The translations under genes were made by a program, and so were the position numbers. Below are positions 35,072-44,519 of a stretch of DNA of 52,456 bases, one piece after another. Each line of letters begins with the position of its first letter. Positions within the stretch are counted from its first letter, which is position 1. This DNA comes from Gemmatimonadota bacterium (GTDB lineage Bacteria; Gemmatimonadota; Gemmatimonadetes; Gemmatimonadales; Gemmatimonadaceae), in assembly GCA_016194585.1 (NCBI GenBank), contig JACQBG010000048.1, positions 1 through 52,456 of the forward strand. Direction: 5' to 3'. The notes below the pieces were generated by a model that worked only from the letters and a program-made list of their open reading frames with translations, made no database searches and was not told where the DNA came from.

Positions 35072-36099
35072 GAGAGCCGTCGACCGATCTTGATGAGTGG
35101 CTCCTCCACGAATCGATAGCTGGCCAGGGGCAGCGCGACGAGGACGGCGAGGCAGACGAGCAGTCGGAGCGCCAGCGGAGCGCGCGGCAACGCGAAGAAG
35201 CCCGCCCAGATGGCGATGCAGTGAGTGAGATAGACGCCGTACGAATAGCGTGCGAGTTGGTTGGAAGCTCGAGCCAGCCAGCCCGGCCCTATTCCGCGGC
35301 AGAGGGGGATGGCGAGCGCGACGGCGAGACTCGCACCCCACGCGAGCGCCGGAGGGTGGAGCCGGTCCGTGCCATGCTGCAAACCGACATACGCCGCGGC
35401 GAGAGCGACGAGCCCCGCCGGCCATGCCATCGAGGGCACGACGGGCGACGTCGTTCGCGAGAGAGCGTACGCGAGCACGCCGGCCATGAAGCAGGGCCCG
35501 AACTGCAGGAGAAAGACCCGATGCCACACTTCCGACTGGGCCAGGCCGAGCAGGATCGACGCCACCCAGAGCAGCGATGCGACGAGGATGCCACGTGGTC
35601 CCCGCACCGCCAGGAACGCGAGCGGTAGTATCACGTACATCTGCACTTCGAGAGGAAGCGACCAGAGCGGCAGGAGCACCGGTGCGCTGTGCGACAGGTT
35701 CATCGTCAATGCGAGGTTCGACACGACGTCGCGCAGCCCAGGCTCGCGGTACGCGTTCCACGGCATGTCGGGCACGCGCGCGAGGAGCACGAAGAGCACC
35801 GTCGCGACGCTGAGGGGATAGATGCGAAACGCCCGCCGCACGTAGAACCGGAGGAGCAGGTGCCGACGGTGCACGTGGAGGCGCTCGAGCGAGCGCATGA
35901 GCACGAAGCTGGTGTGCACGAAGAAGAGCACGACGCCGAGACGTCCGAGTGCGAACACCTCGGCGGCGACCTGACGCCCCGTCTTCACCGCGACCAGTTC
36001 GATCGCGTGGTCAAGAACCACGAGCAGCACCGCGAGGGAGCGGAGCACGTCGAGGTTCGGGAGATCGTCGGCAACGGCGTCGGTCGCGGGCACTCTCAC
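35065..36099 (-). CDS. Acyltransferase 3 family membrane protein (OafA/YrhL-like)
   Basis: An approximately 344-residue integral membrane O-acyltransferase with about ten hydrophobic segments. The conserved N-terminal block LDVLRSLAVLLVVLDHAIEL holds the catalytic-type His; RFYVRRAFRIYP, PLWSLPLEVQMYVILPLAFL and FVEEPLIKIGRR are family landmarks. It would acetylate or acylate a surface glycan or lipid; the substrate is unknown. The start is uncertain: GTG 36099 is chosen since the residues upstream (to 36213) are Arg/Ser-rich and unlike the family, but no ribosome site is convincing. Confidence 0.82.
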   Translation of the reverse strand: MRVPATDAVADDLPNLDVLRSLAVLLVVLDHAIELVAVKTGRQVAAEVFALGRLGVVLFFVHTSFVLMRSLERLHVHRRHLLLRFYVRRAFRIYPLSVATVLFVLLARVPDMPWNAYREPGLRDVVSNLALTMNLSHSAPVLLPLWSLPLEVQMYVILPLAFLAVRGPRGILVASLLWVASILLGLAQSEVWHRVFLLQFGPCFMAGVLAYALSRTTSPVVPSMAWPAGLVALAAAYVGLQHGTDRLHPPALAWGASLAVALAIPLCRGIGPGWLARASNQLARYSYGVYLTHCIAIWAGFFALPRAPLALRLLVCLAVLVALPLASYRFVEEPLIKIGRRLSR

Positions 36100-36345
36100 G
36101 AAGGGTCGGGACGGCGTGGGCTCGTCGTGCCAGCACGCGGCGCACCCGCGTCGGCGACCCGTCGACACGCCGCCGCTGGTGCGCACCGTAGCTGATCGGG
36201 CCGCCGCAAGCAAGCGCCGCCGCCGCCCCGCCCGACGCGTCGGCCCGGAACGGAAGGCGCTGGCGGGGCGTATGTCTTGACGCGAAGGCCGTCCAGGTCC
36301 GGCGATGTGCCCGCCGCGCAGATACTGTCGACCGGCCCTTGGCGA

Positions 36346-36351
36346 TAGATT
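36346..36351 (+). promoter_or_regulatory. TAGATT -10-like element in the 353-base gap before the MFS gene
   Basis: TAGATTTA lies 101 nt upstream of the transporter start, so here a real leader would exist, unlike at nadB and sucA. The rest of the gap (36100-36452) holds no open frame with coding character and no obvious operator. Confidence 0.5.
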
Positions 36352-36452
36352 TACTCGGCTTGCGACCGAGCGGTGCTCGACGAAGACGCGTCGCTCTCGC
36401 GATAGGTTGAGACGAGAGACTCCTTTGGCCCCCCGCGGGGCGGAGTGATGGC

Positions 36453-37685
36453 TTGGGCAAACTCGTAGTCCTGATGGTCACGGCGTTCGTGGACATGATG
36501 GGCGGCCTCATCGTGTTCCCGCTCATCCCGTTCTACGCGAAGCGGATGATCGGGCACGGGCCGCTCTGGTCAGCGTTCAACGCGATGGGGATCGGCGGAG
36601 AGGGCGCCGTCGTCTCGATGATGGTGATGACGTTCGCCATCGCGCAGCTCGTGAGCGCGCCCGCGTGGGGACGCTTCTCCGACAAGTACGGCCGGCGTCC
36701 CGCGCTGATGGTCGGCCTCGGCTCGTCGGCGATGGCATATCTCATCTTCGCCTACGCGAATTCCCTCGAGCTGCTCTTCCTGTGCCGGCTGGTGCAGGGG
36801 GCGGGGGGCGGCACGGTCGGCGTGGTGCAGGCGTACGTGGCCGACGCGACCAAGCCCGAGGACCGCGTGAAGGCGCTCGGCTGGCTGTCGGCGGCGACGA
36901 ACGCCGGCGTCGCGATCGGCCCCGCGCTCGGCTCGGCCGCGATGTCGTTCGGCACCTCGGGCCCCGGACTGGCGGCGGCGCTGCTCGCGATCGTGAACAT
37001 GATCTTCGCGTGGTTCTACCTGACGGAGTCGTACGACTCGCACGCGGCGAAGGCCGCGGGCCGAGTGGTGCGGCGCAGCAGGGACGCGATCACGCGCGTG
37101 CTCACGCACGCCGGCGAGCCGGCGTCGCGGCTCATCCTCATCTATGCGATCACGATGGGCGCGTTCCAGGTGATGAGCACCGTGCTCGCGCTCTTCCTCG
37201 CCAACCGCCACGGCGTCACGGCGAAGACGATCGGCTGGTTCTTCGCCTACGTGGGCACGATCTCGTTCGTCACGCGGGCGCTGCTGCTGGGGCGCATGGT
37301 GGACTGGCTCGGCGAACCCAAGCTCTCGCGGCTCGGCATGGTGCTGCTCGCGCTCGGCCTCGGCACGATGCCGCTCGCCCCGAACATCCCCGTGCTCGCG
37401 ATCAGCGTGGCGCTCGTGCCGCTCGGCACGGCGTTCACGTTCCCGTGCGTGACCGGCCTGCTCTCGCGCGTCGTGCCGCAGCACGAGCGCGGGCTCTACA
37501 TGGGGATGCAGCAGACGTTCGGCGGGGTGGCCCGCGTCATCGGCCCGCTCTATGCCGGTTGGGCGTTCGACCATCTCGGCAACGGCGTGCCGTTCTTCAC
37601 GGCGGCCGGCGTGGTGCTCGCGACGATCTTCCTCGGGCTCGACATGGACCGGTACGTGGCGCACGCGCGGGCCACCACGGGCTGA
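36453..37685 (+). CDS. MFS transporter, TetA/DHA1-like exporter
   Basis: A 410-residue secondary transporter with about 12 hydrophobic segments. Motif A between helices 2 and 3 is GRFSDKYGRRPALMVGL, and LVQGAGGGTVGVVQAYVAD follows. Motif C-like glycines are in SAATNAGVAIGPALGSA, and the second-half loop is GRMVDWLGEPKLSRLG. This points to a proton-driven drug or metabolite exporter; the substrate cannot be told. TTG 36453 is used, with GGAG 7 nt upstream; the nearby ATG at 36448 is out of frame and hits a stop after six codons. Confidence 0.85.
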   Translation: MGKLVVLMVTAFVDMMGGLIVFPLIPFYAKRMIGHGPLWSAFNAMGIGGEGAVVSMMVMTFAIAQLVSAPAWGRFSDKYGRRPALMVGLGSSAMAYLIFAYANSLELLFLCRLVQGAGGGTVGVVQAYVADATKPEDRVKALGWLSAATNAGVAIGPALGSAAMSFGTSGPGLAAALLAIVNMIFAWFYLTESYDSHAAKAAGRVVRRSRDAITRVLTHAGEPASRLILIYAITMGAFQVMSTVLALFLANRHGVTAKTIGWFFAYVGTISFVTRALLLGRMVDWLGEPKLSRLGMVLLALGLGTMPLAPNIPVLAISVALVPLGTAFTFPCVTGLLSRVVPQHERGLYMGMQQTFGGVARVIGPLYAGWAFDHLGNGVPFFTAAGVVLATIFLGLDMDRYVAHARATTG

Positions 37686-37707
37686 CGATCCCCGGAGCCG
37701 GAACGAC

Positions 37708-37741
37708 CGCGGGGCGCCTTCTCGAGAGAAGGCGCCCCGCG
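37708..37741. terminator. Bidirectional hairpin between the MFS and ANTAR genes
   Basis: A very strong GC stem of about 14 perfect base pairs (CGCGGGGCGCCTTC and complement), extendable by two more, with a small TCGAGA loop. It lies 22 bases after the MFS stop and 20 bases after the ANTAR-gene stop on the other strand, as expected for a shared terminator, although T runs are lacking. Confidence 0.7.
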
Positions 37742-37761
37742 TCACCTCGAGCCCGGCGTGC

Positions 37762-38397
37762 TCAGCTCGGCGACGCGCCCGGCTCCGAATCGAGCACCGC
37801 CTTGGCGATCTCGACCATCGGCTTCGACCGGTCCTGGCTCGAACGCTGGAGGATCTTGTACGCCTCCGGCTCGGAGCAGCCGGTGCGGCGCATGAGGATG
37901 CCCTTGGCGCGTTCGATGATCTTGCGCGCCTCGAGCGCGGCCTTGGCCTCCGTGGCGTCACGGCGCGCGTTGCGGAACTGCGCGGCGCGTGTGACGGCGA
38001 GCCGGATGGTCGAGTCGAGCATCTTCGGCGGCACGGGCTTCGGGAGGAACGCCACCGCGCCCGTCGTGACCGCTTCCTTGTCGGAGAGGGTCACGTTCTC
38101 GTCGCCGCTGTAGAGGATCACGGCGATGCCTGGGAAGGTGCGCGTGATGACCTCGGCGGCCTCGATGCCCGAACCGTCGGGCATGTGGACGTCGAGGAGC
38201 ACCGCGTCGGGGTGCAGCTCGCGCGCCTGGTTGGCGGCTTCGATGCCGCCGGAGACCGCCGCGACCACGTCGTGGCCGAGGGCGAGGAGCGCTTCGCTGA
38301 GCATCTCGCGCGCGTCGAGGTCGTCCTCGGCGAGGAGGATGCGGAGTTTCGTGCTGAGGTCGTGCGTCGACGTGGGCTTCATCGCAATCGTCGTCAT
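37762..38397 (-). CDS. ANTAR-domain response regulator (AmiR/NasR type)
   Basis: A 211-residue protein with an N-terminal receiver and a C-terminal RNA-binding ANTAR domain. The receiver has EDD at 24-26, phospho-acceptor D69 (VLLDVHMPDG) and K120 (FLPKPV). ANTAR covers about 146-203: ALEARKIIERAKGILMRRTG then SEPEAYKILQRSSQDRSKPM, matching the three-helix family. Such proteins bind paired hairpins in leader RNAs and block terminators when phosphorylated. Its ATG overlaps the stop of the DHp-only gene (ATGA), naming that protein as its likely partner. No target hairpin pair was identified by eye. Confidence 0.93.
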   Translation of the reverse strand: MTTIAMKPTSTHDLSTKLRILLAEDDLDAREMLSEALLALGHDVVAAVSGGIEAANQARELHPDAVLLDVHMPDGSGIEAAEVITRTFPGIAVILYSGDENVTLSDKEAVTTGAVAFLPKPVPPKMLDSTIRLAVTRAAQFRNARRDATEAKAALEARKIIERAKGILMRRTGCSEPEAYKILQRSSQDRSKPMVEIAKAVLDSEPGASPS

Positions 38398-38699
38398 TTT
38401 GGGGGGACTGTGGAGGATGGGGCCGAAGGGGCGGGCGCGCCAGTGGGAGACACCGCGGACGCAGTATCGCCGAGCCGTTCCCGGTCGAGGACTGCCCGCA
38501 TCTTCGCGACCAATCGTTCTTCGGCCTTCGCGAACACTTCGATCTTCTTCGCCAGCTCCCGGACCTTCGCCGGGTCGTCGGCATGCGTGTCGAGCAGGAA
38601 CGCGGCGGACGTGATCGGTGTCAGCACGTTGCGCGCTTCGTGGATGATCGCGCGGCCGACCCGTTCCGCCGCGGCGAGTTCACGATCGAGTTCGTTCAT
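38394..38699 (-). CDS. Short protein with a histidine-kinase DHp box only
   Basis: A 101-residue protein. Residues 1-75 are two helices with an H-box, AIIHEARNVLTPITSAAFLL (His20), like HisKA domains; residues 76-101 are a Pro/Ala/Ser tail. There is no sensor or ATPase domain. It overlaps NDH-2 upstream and the ANTAR regulator downstream by ATGA at both ends, so the three are made together. It may shuttle phosphate to, or remove it from, the regulator, or may recruit a kinase ATPase in trans. A decayed kinase is less likely given the intact tight couplings. Confidence 0.72.
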   Translation of the reverse strand: MNELDRELAAAERVGRAIIHEARNVLTPITSAAFLLDTHADDPAKVRELAKKIEVFAKAEERLVAKMRAVLDRERLGDTASAVSPTGAPAPSAPSSTVPPK

Positions 38700-39964
38700 G
38701 CACGCACCGCGCCGCTCGGCGTGCCACCCGTGATGAGGCGTACGCCGCGCTGGAAGGTCAACCACGCCCATGCCCATTCGAACAGCACGATGGCGCGGTT
38801 GCGGAAGCCGACGAGGTACATGATATGCACGAACACCCAGAGCAGCCACGCGAGGATGCCATCGACGCGGAGCCGACCGAAGACGGCTACCGCACGGTTC
38901 CGGCCGATCGTCGCGAGATCGCCCTTGTTGAGGTATGCGAATGGGCGCGTCGGCGCACCTTGGACCAGGCGGATCAGGTTGCGCGCCGCGTGCGTGCCTT
39001 CCTGATTCGCCGCGGGAGCAACTCCTGCTACCCAAGAATGGCTGTTTCGTTTCACGGCCGCGAGGTCCCCGACCACAAAGACCTCCTGGTGCCCTGGGAT
39101 GGACAGGTCGGGCTCGACCAGCACCCGTCCGGCGCGGTCGAGCGGGACCCCCAGGGAGGCGCCCAGTGGGGACGCCTGATTCCCCGCCGCCCAGAAGACG
39201 GCGTGGCTCGCGATGCGCGTGTCCCCGACGGTCACGACGCCGGGGGCGATGTCCGTAACCGATGCCCCGGTGCGCACCTCGACGCCGAGCCGCTCGAGGT
39301 CGCGTCGGGCGCGGTCGCTGCTCCCCTCCGGGAAGGTCGGGAGCAGACGCGGGCCGCCTTCGAGGAGCACGACACGGGAGCGCCGCGTGTCGATGCGGCG
39401 GAAGTCGCGCGGCATCGCCCGGTGGGCGATCTCGACCATCGTGCCGGCCAGCTCGACGCCGGTCGGACCGCCGCCGACGATCACGAACGTCATCAGCGCC
39501 TCGCGCTCGGCGTCGGACGTCGCGTGCTCGGCGCGCTCGAAGGCGAGGAGGAAGCGGCGGCGGATCTCGAGCGCGTCGTCGAGGCTCTTGAGCCCGGGCG
39601 CGAGCGGTTCCCACGCATCGTGGCCGAAGTAGGCATGGCGGGAACCGGGGGCGGCGATGAGGTAGTCGTACGTCAGCGGTTCGGGCTCGCCGGCGAAGTG
39701 GAGCGCGCGCGCGGCGACGTCGATGCGGGTCACGTCGCCGAGGCGCACGGTGACGTTGCGCTGGGCGCGGAGCGCCCACCGGATGGGCACGGAGATGTCG
39801 CTCGGCGAGAGCCCCGCGGTCGCCACCTGGTAAAGCAGCGGCTGGAACAGATGGTGGTTGGTGCGGTCGACGAGGGTGACGCGCACGGGCGCGCGCCGCA
39901 GCGCCTTCGCGGCGGAGAGTCCGCCGAAGCCGCCGCCGATGACGACGACGTGCGGCGTCGTCAC
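38696..39964 (-). CDS. Type II NADH:quinone oxidoreductase
   Basis: A 422-residue single-subunit, non-proton-pumping NADH dehydrogenase. FAD fold VVVIGGGFGGLSAAKAL at 6-22, then DRTNHHLFQPLLYQVATAGL (quinone/FAD region), second dinucleotide fold VIVGGGPTGVELAGTM, and GHQEVFVVGDLA near the C-terminal FAD site. The end has amphipathic and hydrophobic helices (ILAWLLWVFVHIMYLVGF) for membrane attachment. GTG 39964 overlaps the symporter stop (GTGA). The company of a symporter and an ANTAR system suggests respiratory adjustment to a transported nutrient, which is inference. Confidence 0.93.
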   Translation of the reverse strand: MTTPHVVVIGGGFGGLSAAKALRRAPVRVTLVDRTNHHLFQPLLYQVATAGLSPSDISVPIRWALRAQRNVTVRLGDVTRIDVAARALHFAGEPEPLTYDYLIAAPGSRHAYFGHDAWEPLAPGLKSLDDALEIRRRFLLAFERAEHATSDAEREALMTFVIVGGGPTGVELAGTMVEIAHRAMPRDFRRIDTRRSRVVLLEGGPRLLPTFPEGSSDRARRDLERLGVEVRTGASVTDIAPGVVTVGDTRIASHAVFWAAGNQASPLGASLGVPLDRAGRVLVEPDLSIPGHQEVFVVGDLAAVKRNSHSWVAGVAPAANQEGTHAARNLIRLVQGAPTRPFAYLNKGDLATIGRNRAVAVFGRLRVDGILAWLLWVFVHIMYLVGFRNRAIVLFEWAWAWLTFQRGVRLITGGTPSGAVRA

Positions 39965-41637
39965 GCGCCCACGGCCGCCGGCGCCGGCCGCAGCGCGCTG
40001 ATGGCGAGACCGACCACCATCACCGCGACGACGCCGACGACGTTGTGCCAGAGGAAGCTCACCTCGGGCGCGCCGAAGCTCACCGCGGCGACGGCCGCCA
40101 TGCCGGCGAGCATGCCGAAGAAAGCGCCGGCCGCGGTCGCGCGGCGGAGCATGGCGAGGAAGAAGACGCCGAGGATGGAGCCGTAGAAGAACGACCCGAA
40201 CCGGTTGACGACCTCGATGAGCGAACCGAGCGAGACGGCGAACGTCGCGACGACGCAGGCGAACGTCCCCCACCCCGCCGTGGCGACGCGGGAGACGCGC
40301 AGGTAGTGGGTGTCGGTCGCCTCGGCGCGGACCCAGCGCTTGTAGAAGTCGATGACGGTCGCGCTCGAGAGCGACGCGAGCTCGCCGGCGACGGCGCTCA
40401 TCGCGGCGGCGATCACGGCGGCGATGAAGACCCCGGTGAGCCCGATGGGGAGTTCGTGGAGGACGAAGTACGGGATGATGTAGTTGACGTCCTTGGTCGG
40501 CTGCCCGGTCGCCTTCCCCGCCGCGGCGAGGGCGTCGGCGTGGATGCGGTCGTCCTCCTGCTGGGCGGCCTGCAGGCGGTGCAGCGGCCCGGTGGCGCGG
40601 TCAGCGGGCGCCGCCCGGAAACTCTCCATCGCCTGGGCGCGGTAGATCCACGACGCGGACTGCCGCTGTTCGAGCTGCACATAGGCGTCGGGTGCGGCGG
40701 CGCGCACGGCGCGATCCTGCGCGGGGTTCCAGTAGAGCGGCGGCGCGACGAACAGGTAGTACACGAACACGAGCACGCCGACGAGCAGCACGAGCGCCTG
40801 AAGCGGGATCTTCCAGTAGGCGCTGATGAGATGCGACGACCGCGCCTCGTCGACGCTCTTCGCGGTGAGATAGCGTTGCACCTGGCTCTGATCCGTGCCG
40901 AAGTACGACAGCATGAGGAACGTGCCGCCGATGACGCCGCTCCAGAACGTGTAGGTGTTGGTGAGGCTGAAGTGGAAGTCGAACACCTGCAGGCGTCCGC
41001 TCGCGCCGGCGATGCGGAGGGCGTCGACCGGGCTCACCGGGAGGCGCGTCAGCAGCACGACGACGACGGCGACGAGCGCGCTCACGACGAGCACCATCTG
41101 CTTCACGTCGGCCCAGGCCACCGCCTGCACGCCGCCGATCATCGTGTAGACCACCGTCGGCACGCCGATGAACGCGACGCTCGCCCACATGCTCCAGCCG
41201 AACAGCGTCGAGAAGACCACGGCGGGCGCGGCGATGATGGTGCCGCACGAGAGCCCGCGCGAGAGCAGGAAGAGGAAGGCGGCGAGGGAGCGCGTCTTCG
41301 CGTCGAAGCGGCGCTCGAGGAATTCATACGCCGTGTACACCTTCGCGCGCATCAGGAAGGGGACGATCGTGACGCCGAGGATGAGCATCGCGACCGGAAG
41401 GCCGAAGTAGAACTGGACGAAGCGCATCCCGTCGGTGGCGCCCTGCCCCGTGGTGCCGATCATCGTCACGGCGGAGAGCTGGGTGGCCATCACCGAGAGC
41501 CCGACGGCCCACCACGGCAGCGAGCGGTTGCCGAGGAAGTAGCCGTCGAGCTTCGTCGTGCCGTGCGACCGGCGCAGGCCGTCGACGAACACGAACACCA
41601 GCCAGCCGATGACGATCGCCCAGTTGATCCAGTGCAC
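39961..41637 (-). CDS. Sodium:solute symporter (SSS family)
   Basis: A 558-residue membrane protein with about 13-14 hydrophobic segments. Family text: GWLVFVFVDG, DGYFLGNRSLPWWAVGLSVM, ATQLSAVTMIGTTGQG and MIGGVQAVAWADVKQMVLVV. A soluble insert of roughly 90 residues (about 310-395) interrupts the helices. SSS proteins co-import sugars, amino acids, sialic acid or vitamins with sodium; the neighbouring PIG-L deacetylase relic hints at an amino-sugar derivative. The start is GTG 41637, 9 bases after the stop of the small membrane protein. Confidence 0.92.
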   Translation of the reverse strand: MHWINWAIVIGWLVFVFVDGLRRSHGTTKLDGYFLGNRSLPWWAVGLSVMATQLSAVTMIGTTGQGATDGMRFVQFYFGLPVAMLILGVTIVPFLMRAKVYTAYEFLERRFDAKTRSLAAFLFLLSRGLSCGTIIAAPAVVFSTLFGWSMWASVAFIGVPTVVYTMIGGVQAVAWADVKQMVLVVSALVAVVVVLLTRLPVSPVDALRIAGASGRLQVFDFHFSLTNTYTFWSGVIGGTFLMLSYFGTDQSQVQRYLTAKSVDEARSSHLISAYWKIPLQALVLLVGVLVFVYYLFVAPPLYWNPAQDRAVRAAAPDAYVQLEQRQSASWIYRAQAMESFRAAPADRATGPLHRLQAAQQEDDRIHADALAAAGKATGQPTKDVNYIIPYFVLHELPIGLTGVFIAAVIAAAMSAVAGELASLSSATVIDFYKRWVRAEATDTHYLRVSRVATAGWGTFACVVATFAVSLGSLIEVVNRFGSFFYGSILGVFFLAMLRRATAAGAFFGMLAGMAAVAAVSFGAPEVSFLWHNVVGVVAVMVVGLAISALRPAPAAVGA

Positions 41638-41646
41638 GAGGGCGCC

Positions 41647-41835
41647 TCAGGAGGCGAAGGAGTGCTGCAACCACCAGAGCAGGAGGAGCGCGAGCAGCTC
41701 GACGCCGAGCACCTTGAGCGCGAGCACGCGGAACGACGGGAAGCGCGTGCCGTCGGCGGGCGCGTCGCCCGTCGGCCGGAAGACGACGGGCGGTTCGGCG
41801 GTGCCGTCGGGATCGATGATGGGGATCTCGGTCAC
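41647..41835 (-). CDS. Small single-pass membrane protein, 62 residues
   Basis: A polar N-terminal half (TEIPIIDPDGTAEPPVVF) is followed by one hydrophobic helix near the C-terminus (VLALKVLGVELLALLLLWWL). GTG 41835 overlaps the stop of the PIG-L relic (GTGA), and the symporter starts just downstream, so it may be an accessory subunit of the symporter. No known family recognised. Confidence 0.7.
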   Translation of the reverse strand: MTEIPIIDPDGTAEPPVVFRPTGDAPADGTRFPSFRVLALKVLGVELLALLLLWWLQHSFAS

Positions 41836-44494
41836 GGCGTCACCTTCTTCGGCTGGTCGAGCCCCACACTGAGCAGGTTCACGAACAGCCGCGGCCCGCC
41901 GGGGATGCCGCCGGGGATCTGGCGGAGCAGCGACAGCGTGGTGTAGACGTACATCCCCTTGCCGAGCGGAGTCACGAGCACGGCGCCCTTGTTCTCGGGC
42001 TCGCCCGGGTCGTGCATCTCGAGGGGAGTCGCGTAGTGCGGGTCGATCGTGGTGGGCATGTAGAGCGCGCGGTCCTGCACCCAGTCGGCCCAGTCGGCGT
42101 CGCCGATCTTGTTCGGGCCGCTGACGACGCGTGACCGCGCGTCGAGCACGGTGACGGGGACGTCCTAGACCGTCACGCGCGCGGCGGGCTGCGTGAGGCC
42201 GATCGGGTACGGCATGATGCCGGGACGCGTCATCTCGCCCTGTCCGTACTGCACGACGACGGTGCCGCCCTTGCGCGCGAAGTCGAGGATCCGGCTGTTG
42301 TACGTCACCAGTTCGCGGTGCGCTTCGTAGGCGCGCGGACCGATGACGAGCGTGCTGAACCGGGCGAGGTCGGCGACGGCGAGTTCCTCGGGGCTGAGCA
42401 TCATCACCGGGATGCCGAGCTGGCGCAGGTAGGGCGCGACGACGTCGCCCACGCCCTGCACGTACGCGACGCTCAGCGTCGCGGGGATCGCGATGTCGAC
42501 GGCCTGGATGTAGAACGCCGACGAGTGGTACAGGTTGATCGGGCGGATGTGCGGGTAGTCGATGGTGGTGATACCCTCGTACGACTTGCCCGTCTCCGTC
42601 TCGGCGATGATGCCGAACTCGTAGCGTCCTTTCGAAAGCGTGCCACGCAGGCGCAGGAAGAGTTCCTTCTCCTCCATCGCCGCGAGCGTGATGGACGGCG
42701 GCAGCGAGTCGACTCGCACGCCCGGCGGCGACACGAGTCTGAACGAAAGAGTGCGCGGGCCCTGCGCGTACGACTTGAGCGAGAGCCGGATACGCCGGTC
42801 GATCGGCTTCCCTGCCTGCACCCACTCGAGCCCGTCGTCGAAGGCCATCGTGACCGGCGGCACGCCGCCGGCGGGGTGGCGCTCCTCGCCGAGCACGCGA
42901 TCGACGAATTTGTATACGATCGGGCCGAGGGCGATGTCGACCGTCGCGCCGGCGATGCCGAGCGTGAGCGCGGCGTCGGTCTCGCGCCGGCTGTCCTCGG
43001 GGAGCGACACGGCGGGGACGAGCGGCGGATAGCCGGCCGTGGAGAGGCGCGCGAGTCCGTCCTCCGGCGCCTGGTGCGGCGGGAACATGTCGCCAACGCG
43101 TCCGCCGATAACCACGGCCGCTTGTCGACGAGGCCGATGACGTTCACCTGGGTGCGGGCGGTGCTGTCGGCCTCGACGGTGATCGGCATCGCCACGCGCG
43201 GATGCGTTCCCGACAGGCGGATGTTCGAGATCGAGACCGGCCCGTGGCTGCGGTTGTAGACGCTCACCGTCACCGGCATCGAGTCGCCGAAGGCCAGCAG
43301 CTCGCGCTCGGCGGTGGCCTCGAGCGCGACGCCCGAGGCTGCGAGCACCGCCCGCTCGAAGCGGCGCTCCATGATGGCGAGCGATGCATCGAGGTCGATC
43401 GCCGCCGCGTCGCAGGGCACGGCGGCCGGCGTGCGGCGGAAACCCTCCGACGGGAAGCCGCAGTGACGCACCTTCACGGCGCGCTGGAGGAGTTCGGTCG
43501 CGCGGGCAAGCTGCGGCAGGGCCCGCTCGGGGTGGCGCAGGTCGGCCGCCGCCAGCGCCGAGTCGGCCATCGCGCCGACGGCGCGCAGCGCGGCACGCAC
43601 GCTGTCGGGGGCCTCGGCGACGAGGCGCGCGAACGTCGTGTCGACGCCGTCGAACAGCGACTGTTCGGCGGTCGCCGGCGTCGACTCGTTCACGCGCGTC
43701 TCGACACGCGACACGCCGGTGACCGACACGCCCTTCGGCTGCGGCGTCCCCTGCCCCTGCGAGCGGTGCTGCGACCGGCTCTCGCCGGCGATCTCGGCGT
43801 CGCTGCGCCCCATCACCGGGTCGTACGCTCCGACGTCGAACGTGAGCGTGCGCGGCCCGCGTCCGAAGCGCGCGTTGCGGTAGAACTTCGACGGCACCCA
43901 AGGCTGGCCGTACTTCGCCGCCGGGAAGCGCACCGTGTCGCCGGCGAGGTCGAAGGCCTCCTTGGCGAGCAGTCCCGACACCTGATGGTGGCCGTGTCCG
44001 TCGGCCGGCGTGCCGGAGAAGATCGCGACGACGACCTGCGGCCGGAACGCGCGGACCACCGTCACGACGTCGCCGAGCAGCGAGTCGTGATCCCAGTGCT
44101 TGTAGGTCTCCTCGGCGTTCTTGGAGAAGCCGAAGTCGTAGGCGCGACTGAAGTACTGGTGCGCACCGTCGAGCCGCCGCGCCGCGAGGAGCTCCTCGGT
44201 GCGGAGGGCGCCGAGCGCCTCGCCGAGCTCGTTGCCGATGATGTTCTGGCCGCCGTCGCCGCGGGTGAGGGCGAGGTACGCGGTCTCGACCTGCCGGCCG
44301 CGCGCGAGCCACGCGATGAGGAAGGTGTCCTCGTCGTCGGGATGGGCGCCGATCACGAGCACGCGTCCGGTCGTCGTGAGGCCGCGCACGGCCTGATCGA
44401 ACGCGACGGCGCCGCGCTCCTGGGCCCTGGTGGCACACGGCGCGACGACGCCGAGGACGAGCGCGGCCGCGATCAGGCGGCGAGGAACGCGCAT
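41832..44494 (-). pseudogene. PIG-L (LmbE-like) deacetylase gene with a frameshift and an in-frame amber codon
   Basis: An exported protein of about 887 codons if restored. The signal peptide RRLIAAALVLGVVAPC is followed by the PIG-L zinc-amidase domain (VLVIGAHPDDEDTFLIAW, AHPDDE at 50-55; HGHHQVSG), then beta-rich and flavodoxin-like C-terminal regions. The first frame runs from 44494 to about 43110, where homology-like text jumps to the -1 frame after DKRPWLS; one missing base around 43101-43110 would join it to GGRVGDMFPPHQAP. The second frame meets TAG at 42167-42165, but coherent protein continues in the same frame (DVPVTVLDARSRVV) to the true stop at 41832. A G-to-T change of a GAG codon would explain the TAG. 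Family members deacetylate N-acetylated sugars. Confidence 0.82.
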
Positions 44495-44519
44495 CGGGAC
44501 TCCGTTCGGGTGGGGGGAA

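Noticed and set aside
42165-42167. Amber codon in the PIG-L relic as a pyrrolysine or other recoded position
   Set aside because: Other genes in the window end normally at TAG (rho, DUF255, M20 peptidase), and the same gene has a separate frameshift, so mutation or sequence error is simpler.
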